From positions 3,391,364 through 3,455,363 of the forward strand of contig CP087208.1 of the NCBI GenBank assembly GCA_020912385.1: a stretch of 64,000 nt of DNA. The letters run 5' to 3'. Within the stretch, counting starts at the first letter, position 1, and the number at the start of each line of letters is the position of its first letter. Position numbers and translations under genes: made by a program. Of the stretch, positions 10,464 to 22,064 are shown one piece after another. Below the pieces are notes generated by a model that worked only from the letters and a program-made list of their open reading frames with translations, did no database searches and was not told the DNA's origin. Source of the stretch: Neofusicoccum parvum. Its lineage: Eukaryota; Ascomycota; Dothideomycetes; Botryosphaeriales; Botryosphaeriaceae.

Positions 10464-11797
10464 CCGCCGGCCACCGTATCAAAAGCGGAGACTCAATGCC
10501 CAGTCAGCGAAGGCGAGACGAACAACCATATTAAGACACGTCTATTCTAGTAGCACAGGATGGTGTGGCGAAATAAGAGAGATGGCAAGATAGCTCTAGA
10601 AGCAGTTGATCTTGGCTAGTTATATATTTTTATCTAGCTTCAAGTAGTATAACTGAAGATGTTGAGTATCATGCTGTCTTCTATGTCCCCGATAGAAGGT
10701 CCACAAAACTGTGATACCCAACGACTGATGCCTGATAAAATAAAGGGATACTAGCCAACAGCTAACCACCCCTCTTCGATATTTGGACCCTAAGAGGCAG
10801 GGGCCCGCCGTTACACTGATCCTGTGGTATCTTCTAGATTTTGCTTTTCTTTGTGTCTTCTATGCTCCCTGGGCTCTTTCATTCTTCTCTGTACGTTATT
10901 CACCTCTTTCCAGCTGTAAAAACCGAACTGATCGTTGATAGTGATAGCAACGCACACGAGACGAGGTCAGCATCGCCTCTACAACACTCTCGCTCCCTCT
11001 CCACAATGTCAAACGCATCCATGCTTTTCGCGTTGTCCTTCATTCCCGACGAAGTCAGTAAACCCGGCCTAGCGTATACATAACGTAAGCAGCTTCGGGC
11101 CGCGTGGATGAGATATACTTCTCGAGCTCTAAGGAGGTGTTGATAGCGTTCTATCAGGCCGCTGGCTCGTCCACCGCCACTACGTGACGAAGCTTCTTAA
11201 TTCGTACCATCGTTATCACGTCGGGCTTGGGTCAACCGAGGTGTGGCAAAGCCTGTAAGGCCAGTCATGGCCACATATAAGATGAAGGTAGCGTGGCGCG
11301 GAGAGGTCAGGGAAGACTTCAGACTCGAACTAGGCCATCAGGTCGGCACGGTTCCATTCCAGGGTGGCCCGCAGGCCATGTAGCAGCCTGTACGGCTCTT
11401 CCAGCGAGTCGGTTCCCCCAGGTGATGCGCCCTAAAAATACACGCCCTGTCATCGCCGTCGAGGGCGACCACGTACGCTCCCGCCCACAGACAGCTCCTC
11501 CACCTTCCTCCGAAAAATGATAGGCAAAGTAGTTTATTAGATGTTAGAAATCTGCTAATTAGTGAAGAGCTTAGCACACTAGGGCAACTCACATGTCGCC
11601 GGCAGAGGCCTTTTTACTCGTGCTGGTAAGGGCTAAATCTACTACATCTAAGGCGAGTAATGTCCCATCCGCGCTCTGGGAAACTCCGCTAACAGCGTAT
11701 AGGAACGTTCTTACATATACCATAACTGCGAAACCCCCGCTTTCCTACTACTTCAAGTCAACTTCCCTCATCTTTCTGCGTCTTCGCGGAGGCTGTG
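10464..11797. other. Intergenic, no gene recognised
   Basis: Apart from the LTR A end at 10765-10815, I see only short ORFs without recognisable motifs. The minus frame at 11338-11592 contains 'AYVVALDGDDRACIFRAHHL' and could be a fragment of something, but it cannot be named. Confidence 0.5.
10765..10815 (+). mobile_element. LTR family A, 3' end remnant
   Basis: About 50 bases ending 'gaggcaggggcccgccgttaca' match the terminus of the family A LTR at 34787-35241 and, inverted, the start of the copy at 30485. It ends in the expected CA at 10815. Everything upstream in this LTR is missing or unrecognisable. Confidence 0.6.
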
Positions 11798-12144
11798 TGT
11801 GACGGTCCAAACCGCCAGCATCTCGTTCTCCAGGTAATAGGAAGGTGTTACTTCTACAGGTCGACAGGATTCAACAGAAGGACCTGTAGAAGCACTAAGC
11901 CTAATTAGGAAAGGGCTAGTAAGGAACGCCGAACTGTAGTTCTCTCACCAAGGAGCGATACTTGGCCAGAACTTACTAGAGAAGAGAAGCCTGGGCCCGG
12001 CCATTTGACTTTTAACTAGCACCTAGGCCATGTATATAAACTCCCCTCTTTCTCCCCCATTCTTCTTCTTTTCTTCTTCTTTTCTTTAGCTTAGAAACTT
12101 TAGTCAATTTCGAGAATCTGACTTGTTCTTCTTGAGTCGTGACA
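11798..12144 (+). mobile_element. Solo LTR family B
   Basis: This runs from TGTGACGGTCC to TCGTGACA (347 bases; TG...CA ends). The second copy, at 34660-35468, has the same ends and internal order ('ttctacaggtcgacaggatt', 'acctaggc', a TATA-like 'tgtatataaact', a CT-rich tract, 'gcttagaaactttagt') and is 349 bases without its insert. No internal coding region is attached, so it is a solo LTR. A five-base target duplication is not evident. Confidence 0.75.
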
Positions 12145-12386
12145 TAGGTGGCTTTCGGGCGAAGAGGACTGCGCCATTGGTAGCGAAGATGGCACGAATG
12201 GAAATTGTCGAATGGTGCGAGTAAATAAGACATCGTCGGTCCTGTGAATTAAAGCTGTCTAGATATCTATTGCAGTGATTATTTGCTTACGCGTTATATG
12301 ATGGCGTCTGATTACGAGCAACTCCTTCTCTCCTCCTCTACAGCTAGAGCTACTCCCTCTTTCATTCTTCACACTGACAGCGCGTT
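12145..12386. other. Spacer, nothing recognised
   Basis: No coding, repeat or element signal that I can support. Confidence 0.5.
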
Positions 12387-12776
12387 CTGACGGAAAGCTA
12401 CCATCCATCCCACGAGCTTCGTGTACGCCTCGGCCATTACCAGATCCATAATGCCAATTTCCTTCTCCACCTTCCTCGCTGTGAAGTCAACGTCGGCGCA
12501 CAGGCGGGCACTGGTCTCCGAGAGGTGGTCGAAGATCTGCTACTTGTGCTGCCTGAACGTCGTCTGCAGCTCGGTGAAATCCTTAAGCAATTCGAGTCCA
12601 CAGCGAGCGAAGCGTCGGTAGCGGTGCTCAAGGGTGCCGAGGGCGTCGACGAACGATGATATGGTTGGGGAATAGCATGGTAGAGCATAGTAGAGGTGCA
12701 GCGCGGAGCGGTCGAGCAAAGTGCGAAGGACGATGAGGGACGGCGACGACGGTGAAGGAAGGCGCGGACGTGACAA
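12387..12776 (-). pseudogene. Unknown protein fragment, minus strand
   Basis: One minus frame reads about 130 codons with a single TAG near 12540 in a CAG context and ends in TGA near 12387. The distal part ('FARCGLELLKDFTELQTTF', then after the stop 'QIFDHLSETSARLCADVDFT' and 'IMDLVMAEAYTKLVGWMVAF') has ordinary amphipathic helical composition, unlike the low-complexity shadow frames nearby. That is why I think it was once coding. No family is recognised. It might be the C-terminal part of a protein whose 5' part is lost in the tandem repeat region at 12820-12905. Confidence 0.35.
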
Positions 12777-12819
12777 GTTGGTCGCGAGCGGGCGCGGGGC
12801 TCCGCACCTGTAGCACAGA

Positions 12820-12905
12820 AGCTCATGGTTCCGCGCAGAAGCCTATAGTTCCGGGCACAGAAGCCTATGGTTCCGGGCAGAAGCTTAGGGCTTCGGGCAC
12901 AGAAG
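12820..12905 (+). repeat. Short tandem repeat, about 22-24 bp unit
   Basis: Three to four imperfect units of the form 'agaagcctatggttccgggcac' lie in tandem; differences are small indels and transitions. Confidence 0.7.
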
Positions 12906-14517
12906 CTCGCCGCCCCGCCACCGCCGCCGCACTCGCGCTCGTACTCTACATCACCACCGCCCACCTCTACCATCGCGCGGCTGGCCGCCCTACGCACCGT
13001 ACATGGGCTGCAAAGCTCGACGCGCTCGCAAAGAATATCCTGCGACCACGTTCTCTATCACGCAGCCAACCTGTGCCATCGCTCCAATATAGACATGCAG
13101 ACAGACAAAAGCCAGAATGAGCAGGGGAGCTAGGTGACGATGCCATAACGCGGTGACGCAACCTCGAGCCATTGCAGCAGAAGCCTTGGGCTCACCCAAC
13201 GGTCCGCCCCCGGCTTCGCCATCTCCATCCTCGCCGTCGCCGCCTCTCATCCACTCGAGTCCGCGCAAACTTCACCGACTTGCAGCGGAGAAAGCGAGCG
13301 CCAGCGGCGGATTTAATGCACCACAACTACACAGCAATGATGGCGAGGAGCGTAATGTTGAGCTCAGGAGGCATGATAATGCGCCTATTTTCAGCAGCCC
13401 TGCAGCCCTACCCACTCAAACGCAAAGCAGGCGGGGTGCTTCTGCGCACCACGCAAGACCACAGGGCACATGGCGCCAGCTCGGCGCCAGCGTTAGGAGG
13501 TATTATCACTAAGAGCACTCCCGCAGCGACAGCTACGGCAGCAGCCGCCAGCCGGCAGCCAGCCGGACGCGTCTTCTACGCCTCTGGTCGACGACCACAT
13601 CTCCGGTCCGCGGAAGCACCAGCTTCAGGCGAGCGTTGTGCCAGCGCACGCACACGCGCAAGTGGCGCGTAGAAACCTGACACGCCAACACGTGATAACG
13701 CGGATGGAGTCGAGGGCGGCGGAAACGCTGCTCATTCCCGTGCCGACCGTTTCCCAGGCGCAATGGCCACTACCACCAACAACAACACCGGCAACACCAT
13801 TACCTTCCGCCCGCACCCCCCGCCTCGCCCGCTGCCATGCAGTGCCATGCAGCACCCGCTAGGCCAGCCTGCTATCGCGATATCATCCGCCCCACTACCG
13901 CATCCGTCCAGCCTCCTGCACCCGATTAGCCTCTCTCGCAGCACTAGCCACCAGCGCGACCGCCGTCCATGTCCAACTATCTCAAGCCCACTGCCAACTC
14001 GTCGGCACGTACGGCCCTTCGCGGTCGTCCCGCACCTCGTCCTCGTATCAGCCATACCCCGCTGAGCCTCGCCGCCGCATACCTCCTACCGATCCGCGTC
14101 AGATCAGCCGCCTGTGGCAGGACGTCATGGACACGGGGCCGCACTACATGCAGCTGACCGGCAATGCTCGGAGGAAAGAAAAGAGCAGATAGAGAAAGGA
14201 CTCGGTGCTAGCGAGGACACAGCGATCGTGGTCGAGGAGCAGTTCCGCCGCCGCCCTCTCCACCACATCCTCGAAGCCCTTCAAGCGGACAGGCGACAGC
14301 ATCAAGGCTGCGCTGCAGCCGCATGGCATTGCCATTGAAGACGGCCCGGACATGTTCTGTAAAGGCTGAAGACGGCACTTAGGAACTTATCGACGCGGGC
14401 CGCTAGTGCCGAAAGTAAGTACCAGCAACTGCAAATATAACATTACGCACTAAACTACTATTAATGGTCCCTCCATCATGCTTGTCTGGCCATTGGCGTG
14501 AGACGTGATTCTACTGG
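12906..14517. other. GC-rich stretch with weak coding signal
   Basis: Many overlapping Pro/Ser/Arg/Ala-rich ORFs on both strands reflect base composition. One plus-strand frame near 14040-14170 reads 'RLWQDVMDTGPHYMQLTGN', which looks protein-like, and it continues with a TAG through 'KRTGDSIKAALQPHGIAIED' to about 14368. It may be the end of a degraded gene of unknown identity. I cannot define its start or exons. Confidence 0.3.
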
Positions 14518-15276
14518 ATGACTTTTTTGAGACCAGGTCAACGAGAATTCATTGCCCTTTGCTCTCGAAGACCGCGGAGGGCGGCGCATGTCGCTTGGGT
14601 ACGCCCGTCACCGCTCCACAACTACAACAACACCATGGGCGTCGCCGAGGTGCCACGTTTTTCTCTCCGGCCTCTCCTAACACCTTCTTTTCCTTTTACT
14701 TCTCTACTGTCTATTCCGCCGTCCTGCTTTTTAGCTTTAACTCCTCCACTAACCCTTCCCCTCTCCCGTCCGCAATCGCATGGCCGCCCGCCTCGGCCGC
14801 TTTCTCGACCTCCCGCTCGCCCTTCCCCGAACCCAATCGCCGTCGGAACCGGGCCGACAACCGTTACGCCGCACGTCGGCGAAGCCCGCTTGAACGTCAT
14901 CGACGACGAAGACGATATCCCGACCGTGTTCAACACTGACCTCAACGAGCCCCGAGCCGGCCGCGGTGCTCCAGGTGTTGTTCCAACGGTTCGATAGGCG
15001 CGGCTGCTTTTCGAGTATGAACAGCGCCTCCTCATTGCTTCCCTTCACCGCGTCCATCGGCCAATGCTTCGCGCCGGGAGACGTCAGCGGAACGCTTTTG
15101 GCGGGAACGGGTGTGTGTATCTCTCGCGACGGTTTGAACCTTCGCGTCGGGGTGTTTTTAGCGTTCTAGACGTCCCCTCACGCTGGCTGGCTGCTAGCGA
15201 CGGTATCGTGGTTTGCCCGCCATTTTTCAGGCCCTCGACCGCGTACTCCTGCGCCGCAGGAGAAAGTTGCATTAGG
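14518..15276 (+). pseudogene. Possible degraded gene, unknown family
   Basis: Two ORFs (14518-14997 and 15064-15279) lie in the same frame, separated by a TAG at 14995-14997; the intervening codons 'ARLLFEYEQRLLIASLHRVH' read naturally through the gap. The first 100 residues are Pro/Arg-rich low complexity. The middle has 'ARLNVIDDEDDIPTVFNTDL'. No family is recognised. It could equally be a composition-driven open frame. The 17-bp palindrome copy 2 lies inside its last codons. Confidence 0.25.
15246..15262. repeat. 17-bp palindrome CTCCTGCGCCGCAGGAG (copy 2)
   Basis: Identical to the palindrome at 771-787. The immediate flanks partly agree (gcg-a/t-... before, aga-a/t-ag after), but the wider context does not. 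Confidence 0.9.
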
Positions 15277-15279
15277 TAA

Positions 15280-16816
15280 TCAGACGCTTATACCGTCTGG
15301 TTTAGTATTACAGAGCGAGCCTATTCCTACATTCATTTATTTATTCTCTCACCTTAGTGTGTAAGCCTATATGCCCGCGATCCGTACTGTACAGCCTTGT
15401 CAGACAGTATTAATCTACAAGACCGGCGGGTGTTCTTTTTACTCGTACCCTCTACCTAATCCCTGCATAAAAGCAAAGGCGCTGCGTCTTTCCTACCCAC
15501 AAGCTAAAGCTAATGTATCTATCGGTTTGCGGGCTTCCGCTTGCTTATATTAATGGCAGCCGATCTTCTATTGATGCCATCCACTGAGCAAACCAGAGAA
15601 GATCCTTAATTAAGCTTTCGGTTTCCGGTAACAGTTGACCACGCAGCATGGCTACAATTAATCACGCACTCCACCTGGTATCCCAGACTCGACCAGTTCT
15701 GGCTCAGTCGACGGCCCACTCACCAACGCCAGCATAGCCGGTACCACTACCGTCCGCCCGGGAGCGTCTTAGGTGCTATGACAACTCGCACCTCCTTCCC
15801 TCTCGATGATAGACATCCCAACGGCTCCGCCCGCCCGTACATCCGAATCACCGGCCAATGTCATTCCCACATAAACAGCCACCCCTTCGCCGTCTTTATG
15901 CCAGGAGAGGTGAAGGACGAATCCCGCTTCCTCTAGATGCAGCCAGCATCCTTACTGCGAAGAAACACCCCGCCGCTTCGGTTTCTATTGTTTCCCCCCT
16001 CGTAGCACTACTTGGACACGTCTGCAGGTTGGCGGCGGCACACTAGGCTATCTCTCCAACCGCGCTAGCAGCTCTACGTGTCACACTACGGCGGCAGGAA
16101 CACCACCGATAACCTGGAGGTTAGACCGGCGTCTCAAGGTTGCTATTTTTATTAGCGTCGATGTGTTCCTACCGCTCGGCTTTGCGCCGACTTTTGGCCC
16201 TCCACTCTATCACGTATTGTAGCATGGTAGATGATCTTACAATAAAGAATATGTCTTAACATGGTGTTGAGAGGGGGGTAGGGGAGGTGCCCCTTATATT
16301 CGCCTCTCGCTTATCTAGCGTACATGCATCTGATTCGCTACAATAACACCGGCAGACCAATCAAGGTCCCTCCAGATGGACACTCTCGGTCTCAGGTTGC
16401 ACCACTGTATCGGTCGCCGCCGGTGCACTCTTTGGAGAAACGCAAGATGCTCGCCCGTGGCATGTACAATCGGGGAGACCCACGGCTCGTCATCGAACAA
16501 GTGTAGGATAGACTCGGGAAAGCGCGGTTGCGGTAAGCCGATTGGGAGGCGGTAGAAGGATACGAACGGAGTTCTCATGCACGTAAGTTTGGTGTGAAGA
16601 GCTAGATTCTGGGAGAAACTTTGTGGTATTCTATTGGTATATTGGGGGCGCTGTGTTCCGTCCACAGACAGATTTGAATGCACTGGTCCTGGCGGTCTCC
16701 TGGATGTATGCGCTCTCAAATCTAGGAAGCAGAGTCCGGCGAGTGACTGCACTCCTGCTAGTCGCTAGGACCCACCGGGCGCTTAGTAGCTGACGCCATC
16801 AATCAATCCAGGCTCT
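15280..16816. other. Intergenic, no gene recognised
   Basis: The only ORF above 100 codons (16315-16752, minus strand) has no recognisable motif and an unremarkable composition. No repeats or element ends are evident until the LINE3 fragment starts at about 16817. Confidence 0.5.
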
Positions 16817-17718
16817 CAGCCTTGCAAGCATTAGCAAACCCATATAAACGGCGATCAGGTCAAAGCATAGTACGGTCCATCACAGAAACCGCTCAGAAAA
16901 TTAAGGATAACCACCAGATCAGCTTCTCCCTCCAATGGATCCCAAGCCATAGTGGAATCAAAGGAAATGAAGAAGCAGACAAGCTTGCCAAGACAGCAAC
17001 CACACGCCTAAGAGAACACAGCTTTGAACCACTCGCATCACTCCAGATCCAGGAATCTAAGGAGGCAATACACGCATCATGGACAGCAGAATGGAAAAAC
17101 TCAGATAAAGGCCAACACCTCCGGAACATTGACACAGCACCACCAGGCCCCCACACACACCATCTGTACGACAAGCTCCCACGGAGCCTGGCTAGTCTCC
17201 TTGCCCAGCTTCGGACAGGCCACTGCTGGCTTAACCAACACCGTAAGCGGATGGGCCGCATCAACAATGAGCAGTGTGAATGTGGAGAAGTTGAATCAGT
17301 GTCACATATCCTTCTTGACTGTTACTTGCTTCAGCAAGGCCGTCAGAAGATGCTTCAAGAAAGTGGCTTACAAAAGAACAGCCTATCAGCCTTACTAGGT
17401 GGAAAGCCACCAAGTAACACAGCAGCCACGCAGAGTAAAGAAAATAAGTGGAGGATAACAACGTCACAGCTACAGGCTGTTCTCAGCTTTGCGCAAGACA
17501 CACAGCGGTTTATAAACAGAGATGAACCCATAGCGTAGAACACTCTTTACACCACACACCTAACACCTCACTCTCCGCCTCCCTTTACCTTCTCCTTCTC
17601 TCAAATTGACACACAACATGTATACTAGCATTGAAATTCTTTGAATAGTCGTAGCCTGCATATCGCTCAGGGCGATGGGTCAGGGTAAATGAATTCAACT
17701 CAACTCAACTCAATCAAT
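16817..17718 (+). mobile_element. LINE3 copy a: 5'-truncated 3' end
   Basis: Colinear and almost identical with 25213-26118 of the longer LINE3 copy. The match begins in the RNase H domain ('cagcctt.caagcattagc') and runs through the 3' UTR to a terminal (AACTC)n tail. This copy keeps codons that are stops in the longer copy (for example TGG here, TAG at 25479-25481), so it has suffered fewer C-to-T changes. 'tcaatcaatc' occurs both just before and just after it and may be part of a target duplication. Confidence 0.85.
16822..17538 (+). pseudogene. LINE3a RNase H/C-terminal ORF fragment
   Basis: 239 open codons. RNase H end ('LQWIPSHSGIKGNEEADKLA', with the catalytic-region His and Asp) is followed by a zinc-type motif 'CECGEVESVSHILLDC', characteristic of the LINE ORF2 C-terminus, and a TAG at 17536-17538. 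It has no ATG of its own and no RT, and is simply the tail of a truncated insertion. Confidence 0.85.
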
Positions 17719-18090
17719 CATATATCTTAGGATACCTTCGAGCCTTTTGGTTAGGATACCTTCGAGCCTTTTGGTTAGGATTTGCACCTTTTGGTTAGGG
17801 TTGGCGTTGGTGAGGTACGACAGCACCCGCTATATAATCACTGATCAAAGCTGAGTTGAGAAGTATTTTAAGACGGCTGTTATGTCTCCATAGAGGAAGG
17901 ATAACTGAGTCCGAATGCATCCATTACGTGACCCTAATGCTATATTGCTAGAAGTACAGAGACACATTATTACTTACCCTCTTCAACTATTTCTGCCAAG
18001 AAGTTATTCGAAATCGGCCTTTGAGTGTACATGCAACAACTGAAGAGTGAAATTTTCTCTTGCACAAAATCTCCCTGCTGGTGCATTTAT
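17719..18090. other. Spacer downstream of the P450 gene
   Basis: Contains the AGGATACC tandem repeat (17726-17800) and AT-rich sequence up to the P450 stop codon. No gene seen. Confidence 0.5.
17726..17800 (+). repeat. AGGATACC / TTTTGGTTAGG tandem repeat
   Basis: Two perfect 24-base units (aggataccttcgagcctttt + ggtt), then a shortened third ending in 'ttttggttagggttgg'. A mutated inverse relative lies at 35710-35753, also directly beside the 3' end of a LINE. Units contain the telomere-like string GGTTAGG. Confidence 0.75.
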
Positions 18091-19878
18091 TTACAGAGCA
18101 GATTGCTCTCTCCGCTTGAACATGACCTTTGCGAAGGGGTTGGCAGACATCATTTCAGACGACGTGATATGATCGGGCCGCCCAGCAGCCTCGTCGGCCA
18201 GTTTCCAATCGTACATCAGCAGGAGATGGCAAATGAGCACTTTTGACTCGTTTGCAGCGAAGAAGCGCCCTGGACACGCGTGGGTACCCAGACCGAACGC
18301 CAGGTGTTCCTGGCTCGTAGTGACGAACTGATGACTGTTTTCCTGACCGGGCTGTTGGCGTTTCTTCAGGAAACGATACGGGTCAAACTTCTCCGGCTCG
18401 GGATAGATAGCAGGATTCATCAACTCGTCGAACGTACAGCTGAGGGTGGCGCCTTTGGGGATCACGCTACCATCGGATAGCTGGATTTCCTCGAAAGCTA
18501 CTCGGTTCATGGCAACTGTAGATATAGTTAGAAATTCGTATCTTTGAAAAGATATGCTGGCAGGAAGTACCGGAACCTCCAGGCGAAAGCCGCTGGACTT
18601 CGTTCAAGAAACTGTCGAGAAACTTCATGTTGAATAGAGAAGTTTTTTTCCAGCCCTCTGCGCGGAGCACTCCTTCAATTTCATCACGAAGCGGCTCGAT
18701 ATATTCCGGGTGAGCGCAAATATCGTACATGACATTTGTGACCAGCTCGGTTGTGGTGTGGACTGCGAAAAGGGAGAAGAACAGCTGTGTCATGACAGGA
18801 TCGTAAGAACGGCCTTTGGCGACCTGGTCCATCCAGTCGATCGTGCCACGGGCTTTTCCGCTGTCATTGCTGTTTTCTCTTCTCCTCTGATCAATGAGGG
18901 GCTCGATGAGGCGACGCGCGTGAGCAATCTCCTGGCGGAGCTTACGCGATTCGGGCAGGAAGACGTTCGCAATCGGCCTAAACCATGGATGCCAGGTGCG
19001 AAGGCGCTGCATGGCTGAGAATGCATATGTGACAAAGTTGATGAAGACATCGAGCCACTCGTCGTTGCGACAAAGTTCGGGGCCAAGGAAGACTCTGGTC
19101 GATAGCCGTGCGAGGGTGTACGTGATGAACGGCTTTAGCGTGATTTCGGTCCATTCTGACACCTCGCATCAGCTCTAAACCATTAAATCTAAGGCATCAA
19201 CCATACCTTTCGATTCACCGAGTCCGTTATGAAGACATGATCTGCTCTCATCACATACAATGTCGGTGATGGAGCCTAAGACGTTAGCGACGTCAGCTAA
19301 TTTTCCTGTGGGCGAACACACCAAGTGCCTGCGTGAGCTTTCCCCGGACTACCTCCACGAAGACGCCATCCGCATGTACTCGGCGAAAGCCTTCAAATCC
19401 ACTAAGGTGGCTGTCAAACTCCTGCGTTCGTGTCAGTCTTCGGAAGAATGAAAGAATAGTGAAATATTGAAGCTCACCCTTGCTAACCATTCTCCAAAGC
19501 TAAGTCGAGAATCATTCTTGATTTCACTCGCGAACCGTCCGGGGAGCATGACTTTTGCCCCAACAGGGGTGATAACCTGAAATGGCCCCGAAAACTGAGA
19601 CTGTTGTCAGCGCATAGTAGCCGAGAGACCTCCGCCGAAGGTGCACTTGCCTGCTTTAAGCCGCGCCAGAGTAAGTCCCTTCCATTAGCGATGAACCGCA
19701 GCTGAGCTCGATGGAAATTGCAGTCCTCGAAGTCCAGGATAGGCAATCCTTTGAGAGGCTTCTCTTGCGCGAACCAGAAGGCGCCGACCAAGAGCACCAA
19801 TGCGGTGAGGATCATAGGCAGTACCATCGTGCTTTGTAGCAGCCCAGCTTCAGAACTTTCAAAGTATGCAAGACTCAT
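18091..19878 (-). CDS. Cytochrome P450 monooxygenase, five exons
   Basis: Proposed exons on the minus strand: 19878-19651, 19594-19478, 19421-19207, 19155-18571 and 18515-18091. The four introns are 51-56 nt; the first has a GC-AG boundary, the others GT-AG. Features in order: N-terminal membrane anchor (MVLPMILTALVLLVGAFWFA), I-helix 'FAVHTTTELVTN', ExxR in 'FLNEVQRL', 'PEKFDPYRF', and heme-thiolate motif FGLGTHACPGR about 60 residues from the end. The I-helix HTTT resembles fungal ent-kaurene-oxidase-type and indole-diterpene P450s, so an ER-bound secondary-metabolism role is plausible but the substrate is unknown. Exon 3 has one nucleotide too many for its flanking phases, near 19310-19325. 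This is either a 1-nt frameshift, making a pseudogene, or a 16-nt GT...AG segment that must be removed. Corrected length would be about 518-523 residues, normal for the family. Confidence 0.85.
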
Positions 19879-20787
19879 CGTGATGAAGGCCAGTGTGGTC
19901 GACAGTAGAGGGATATGGAGTCCATCACATTAGGTCCTTCCTGTGTTTAAGTAACCTCCATCGGATTGCCAACACCCCCTTCCGGCTTGGCACCGGAAGC
20001 GGACGATCCACTTCGCCGTGAAACAAACCAGGCCAGTGCTACCGCTCGATTTAGGCTTTGTGAGCCAATCTTTCGACTGGGCGACTAGTTCGGTGTTTCG
20101 GAGTTTTTACTACCCGTGCTACTGGTTGGCTGGAGCACCCGACAAGATAGCAAGTGCACCCTTCAAAAAGATATGCCCAGATTGTAGCTCACCCACTGTT
20201 GATTACTATTCATTCAGACTTGTTGGAATAATCAGTGCAGCTGATTCTTAGCGGATTTGAAGCAGGCGGGGCATATAAAGCTGAATTTTCAAGATGCGGG
20301 TTACGGCGAAGAGATTACAGGAGGGCACGGACCCCACACGCGCTACGTCTAGTAAGGTAAATTTCCTTTTCTAGAAGAAGTGCGAAGACGGATCACGCGT
20401 AGCCGAAATGTAATAACGAGATAAGCTTTAAAGCAGCGTCGGCCCACTAATAGAGAAGATGAGTGCAGACTGCTCAATCTAAGACGACTAGTGGCCCTCT
20501 TTTTCTCTCATCGCCGATTGCGCGGCATAATGAACTCAACGTTTCGGCCGGGGGTTCATGAACTCAATCAAGGGGAATCAATCCGCGAAAGGGATCTTAC
20601 TAACCAAGGCTCGGCCCGTGACCAAACCACTACTAAAAGAAAGCGCACAGCGGCCACACCACTTCAACTTAGCAGCAAAGCCTGCACCGCCAAAGCGCGG
20701 CCGCTAGGCTAGGCTATCGTACAGCGCCATCCACATCCACCAGACGCAAATTCCTTCCTCAAGTGGTCAAAGCGCAGGCTTGGCAAC
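19879..20787. other. P450 upstream region and LINE3 5' leader
   Basis: The P450 promoter should lie just right of 19878. LINE3's 5' UTR must occupy the right part, but I cannot place its start; no duplication was found. No other gene seen. Confidence 0.45.
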
Positions 20788-22041
20788 ATGACTGAACCCA
20801 CGGACCCCAACACTAGACCACCACTCACACGTGGCCGGTGTAAATCAACAACAGCTCCAGCTACTAGCCCAGCCAACACTCGATCTAAATCAGCCGCCCC
20901 AAAGCAGTCGGTTGGAGAAAAAAGACGCAATACCAGCCAGAGAATCAACCAAGACGTAGAGGATGAAATCCACGTGATTCCCACACAAGACAACCTTCCC
21001 AGTAGCCCAACGCTGCAATCCATGCAAGCAACCCTTCCAACAGAGACAAACCAAAATACCGGAGCACTAGTCCAGCTAGTAGCCCAGCAGCAACAGACCA
21101 TCAATCTTCTCCTCAAGGAAAGGGAGGAGACTAAGAAGGAACACCAGGAACTGGCCAAGCTTGTAAATCACTTAATAGACCAAGTCAAGAAACTTGAGAA
21201 CAAGCTCCAACCAGCAGCCACCAGTCCCCCTCAAAGCCAAAGCTGGGCAACAGTTACAGCCCACGGACCACTCCAAACGCCCCCAACCTACAATAGGCAA
21301 TCCGGAAACAACCCTGCGACGATACTCATCGACGTTCCACCACCAGGCCCTGACCAGACACCAGCCAACGGTTTCACCCGGAACCTACCCACCCCAACAG
21401 CAGTAAACCTCATATCACGGGCTCTCAAGAGCCAAGAACAAACCAAGCAAACAGAGGTTCTAGGAGCAAAGGCAACAAAGCGAGGATACCTCATCCACTT
21501 TAAAAGTAAGGAAGCCAAACAGCTTGTAATTCAGAATCAAGAATGGACTACGGTGCTAGGAAAAGATACGAAAATCAATCGCCCAAGATTTAGAGTGGTA
21601 GCCCACCGCACGCCAACAGGCGAAGTCCAGATAGAAGAGAAGGAAAACGCAATCCAAAAGATCACTCTTGAAAACAAGCTCTTGGAGACAGATACGCAGA
21701 TTGAGGATATAGCTTGGATGAAGAAGAAAGATAACCCCTTCGGCCAATACGCGTCCCTGGGGATCTGGTTCAACACTGAAGAAGCAGCCTAAAATGCAGT
21801 TCAGAATGGGCTTCTCTTTGGACAGGAGATCGTCAACCGTGTTGAATTCTACCGTATGGAAAGAAAGAGGTGTTATAGATACTAGGGGTTTAGACACCTC
21901 GCTAGTAACTGTAGGGAAAAGGAAAGATGCGGAAACTATAACGGAGGACACAATACGAGGAACTGCCCACCAGGCAGCTCTCCCCAGTGTGCAGACTGCC
22001 GCGGCAGCCACCCAACAGGAGACAGCCAGTGCAGAGCCTAG
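20788..22041 (+). pseudogene. LINE3b ORF1 (Gag-like)
   Basis: ATG 20788 to TAG 22039-22041, interrupted by TAA at 21790-21792 and a TAG about 90 bases later, both at former CAA/CAG codons. Residues 1-90 are hydrophilic; 90-140 form a coiled coil ('LLLKEREETKKEHQELAKLV'); about 140-330 include a possible RNA-recognition-type fold; the distal part has three cysteine knuckles, the best preserved being 'CGNYNGGHNTRNC' and 'CADCRGSHPTGDSQC'. Standard ribonucleoprotein-forming ORF1 of a LINE. The spacer to ORF2 is 23 nt, unlike the overlapping ORFs of LINE1 and LINE4. Confidence 0.85.
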
Positions 22042-22064
22042 ATCCTCCCCCATATTAGCTTCCA

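Noticed and set aside
453..10815. One giant LTR element spanning 453 to 10815 between two family A LTR pieces
   Set aside because: The interior consists of two LINEs and a DUF7924 relic, not retroviral gag-pol; the left piece lacks the LTR end and the right piece is only the end, so at best they are halves of one split solo LTR.
12437..14157. Numerous 60-190 codon ORFs on both strands at 12.4-14.2 kb
   Set aside because: GC-rich composition with overlapping open frames on both strands, no motifs and no consistent codon pattern; only one minus-strand fragment was kept at low confidence.
16315..16752. 145-codon minus-strand ORF
   Set aside because: No recognisable motif, no homologous copy in the window and no supporting splice or promoter signal.
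16822..17538. RNase H domain ORF taken as a possible host gene
   Set aside because: Colinear with LINE3b including the 3' UTR and (AACTC)n tail; it is a truncated LINE.
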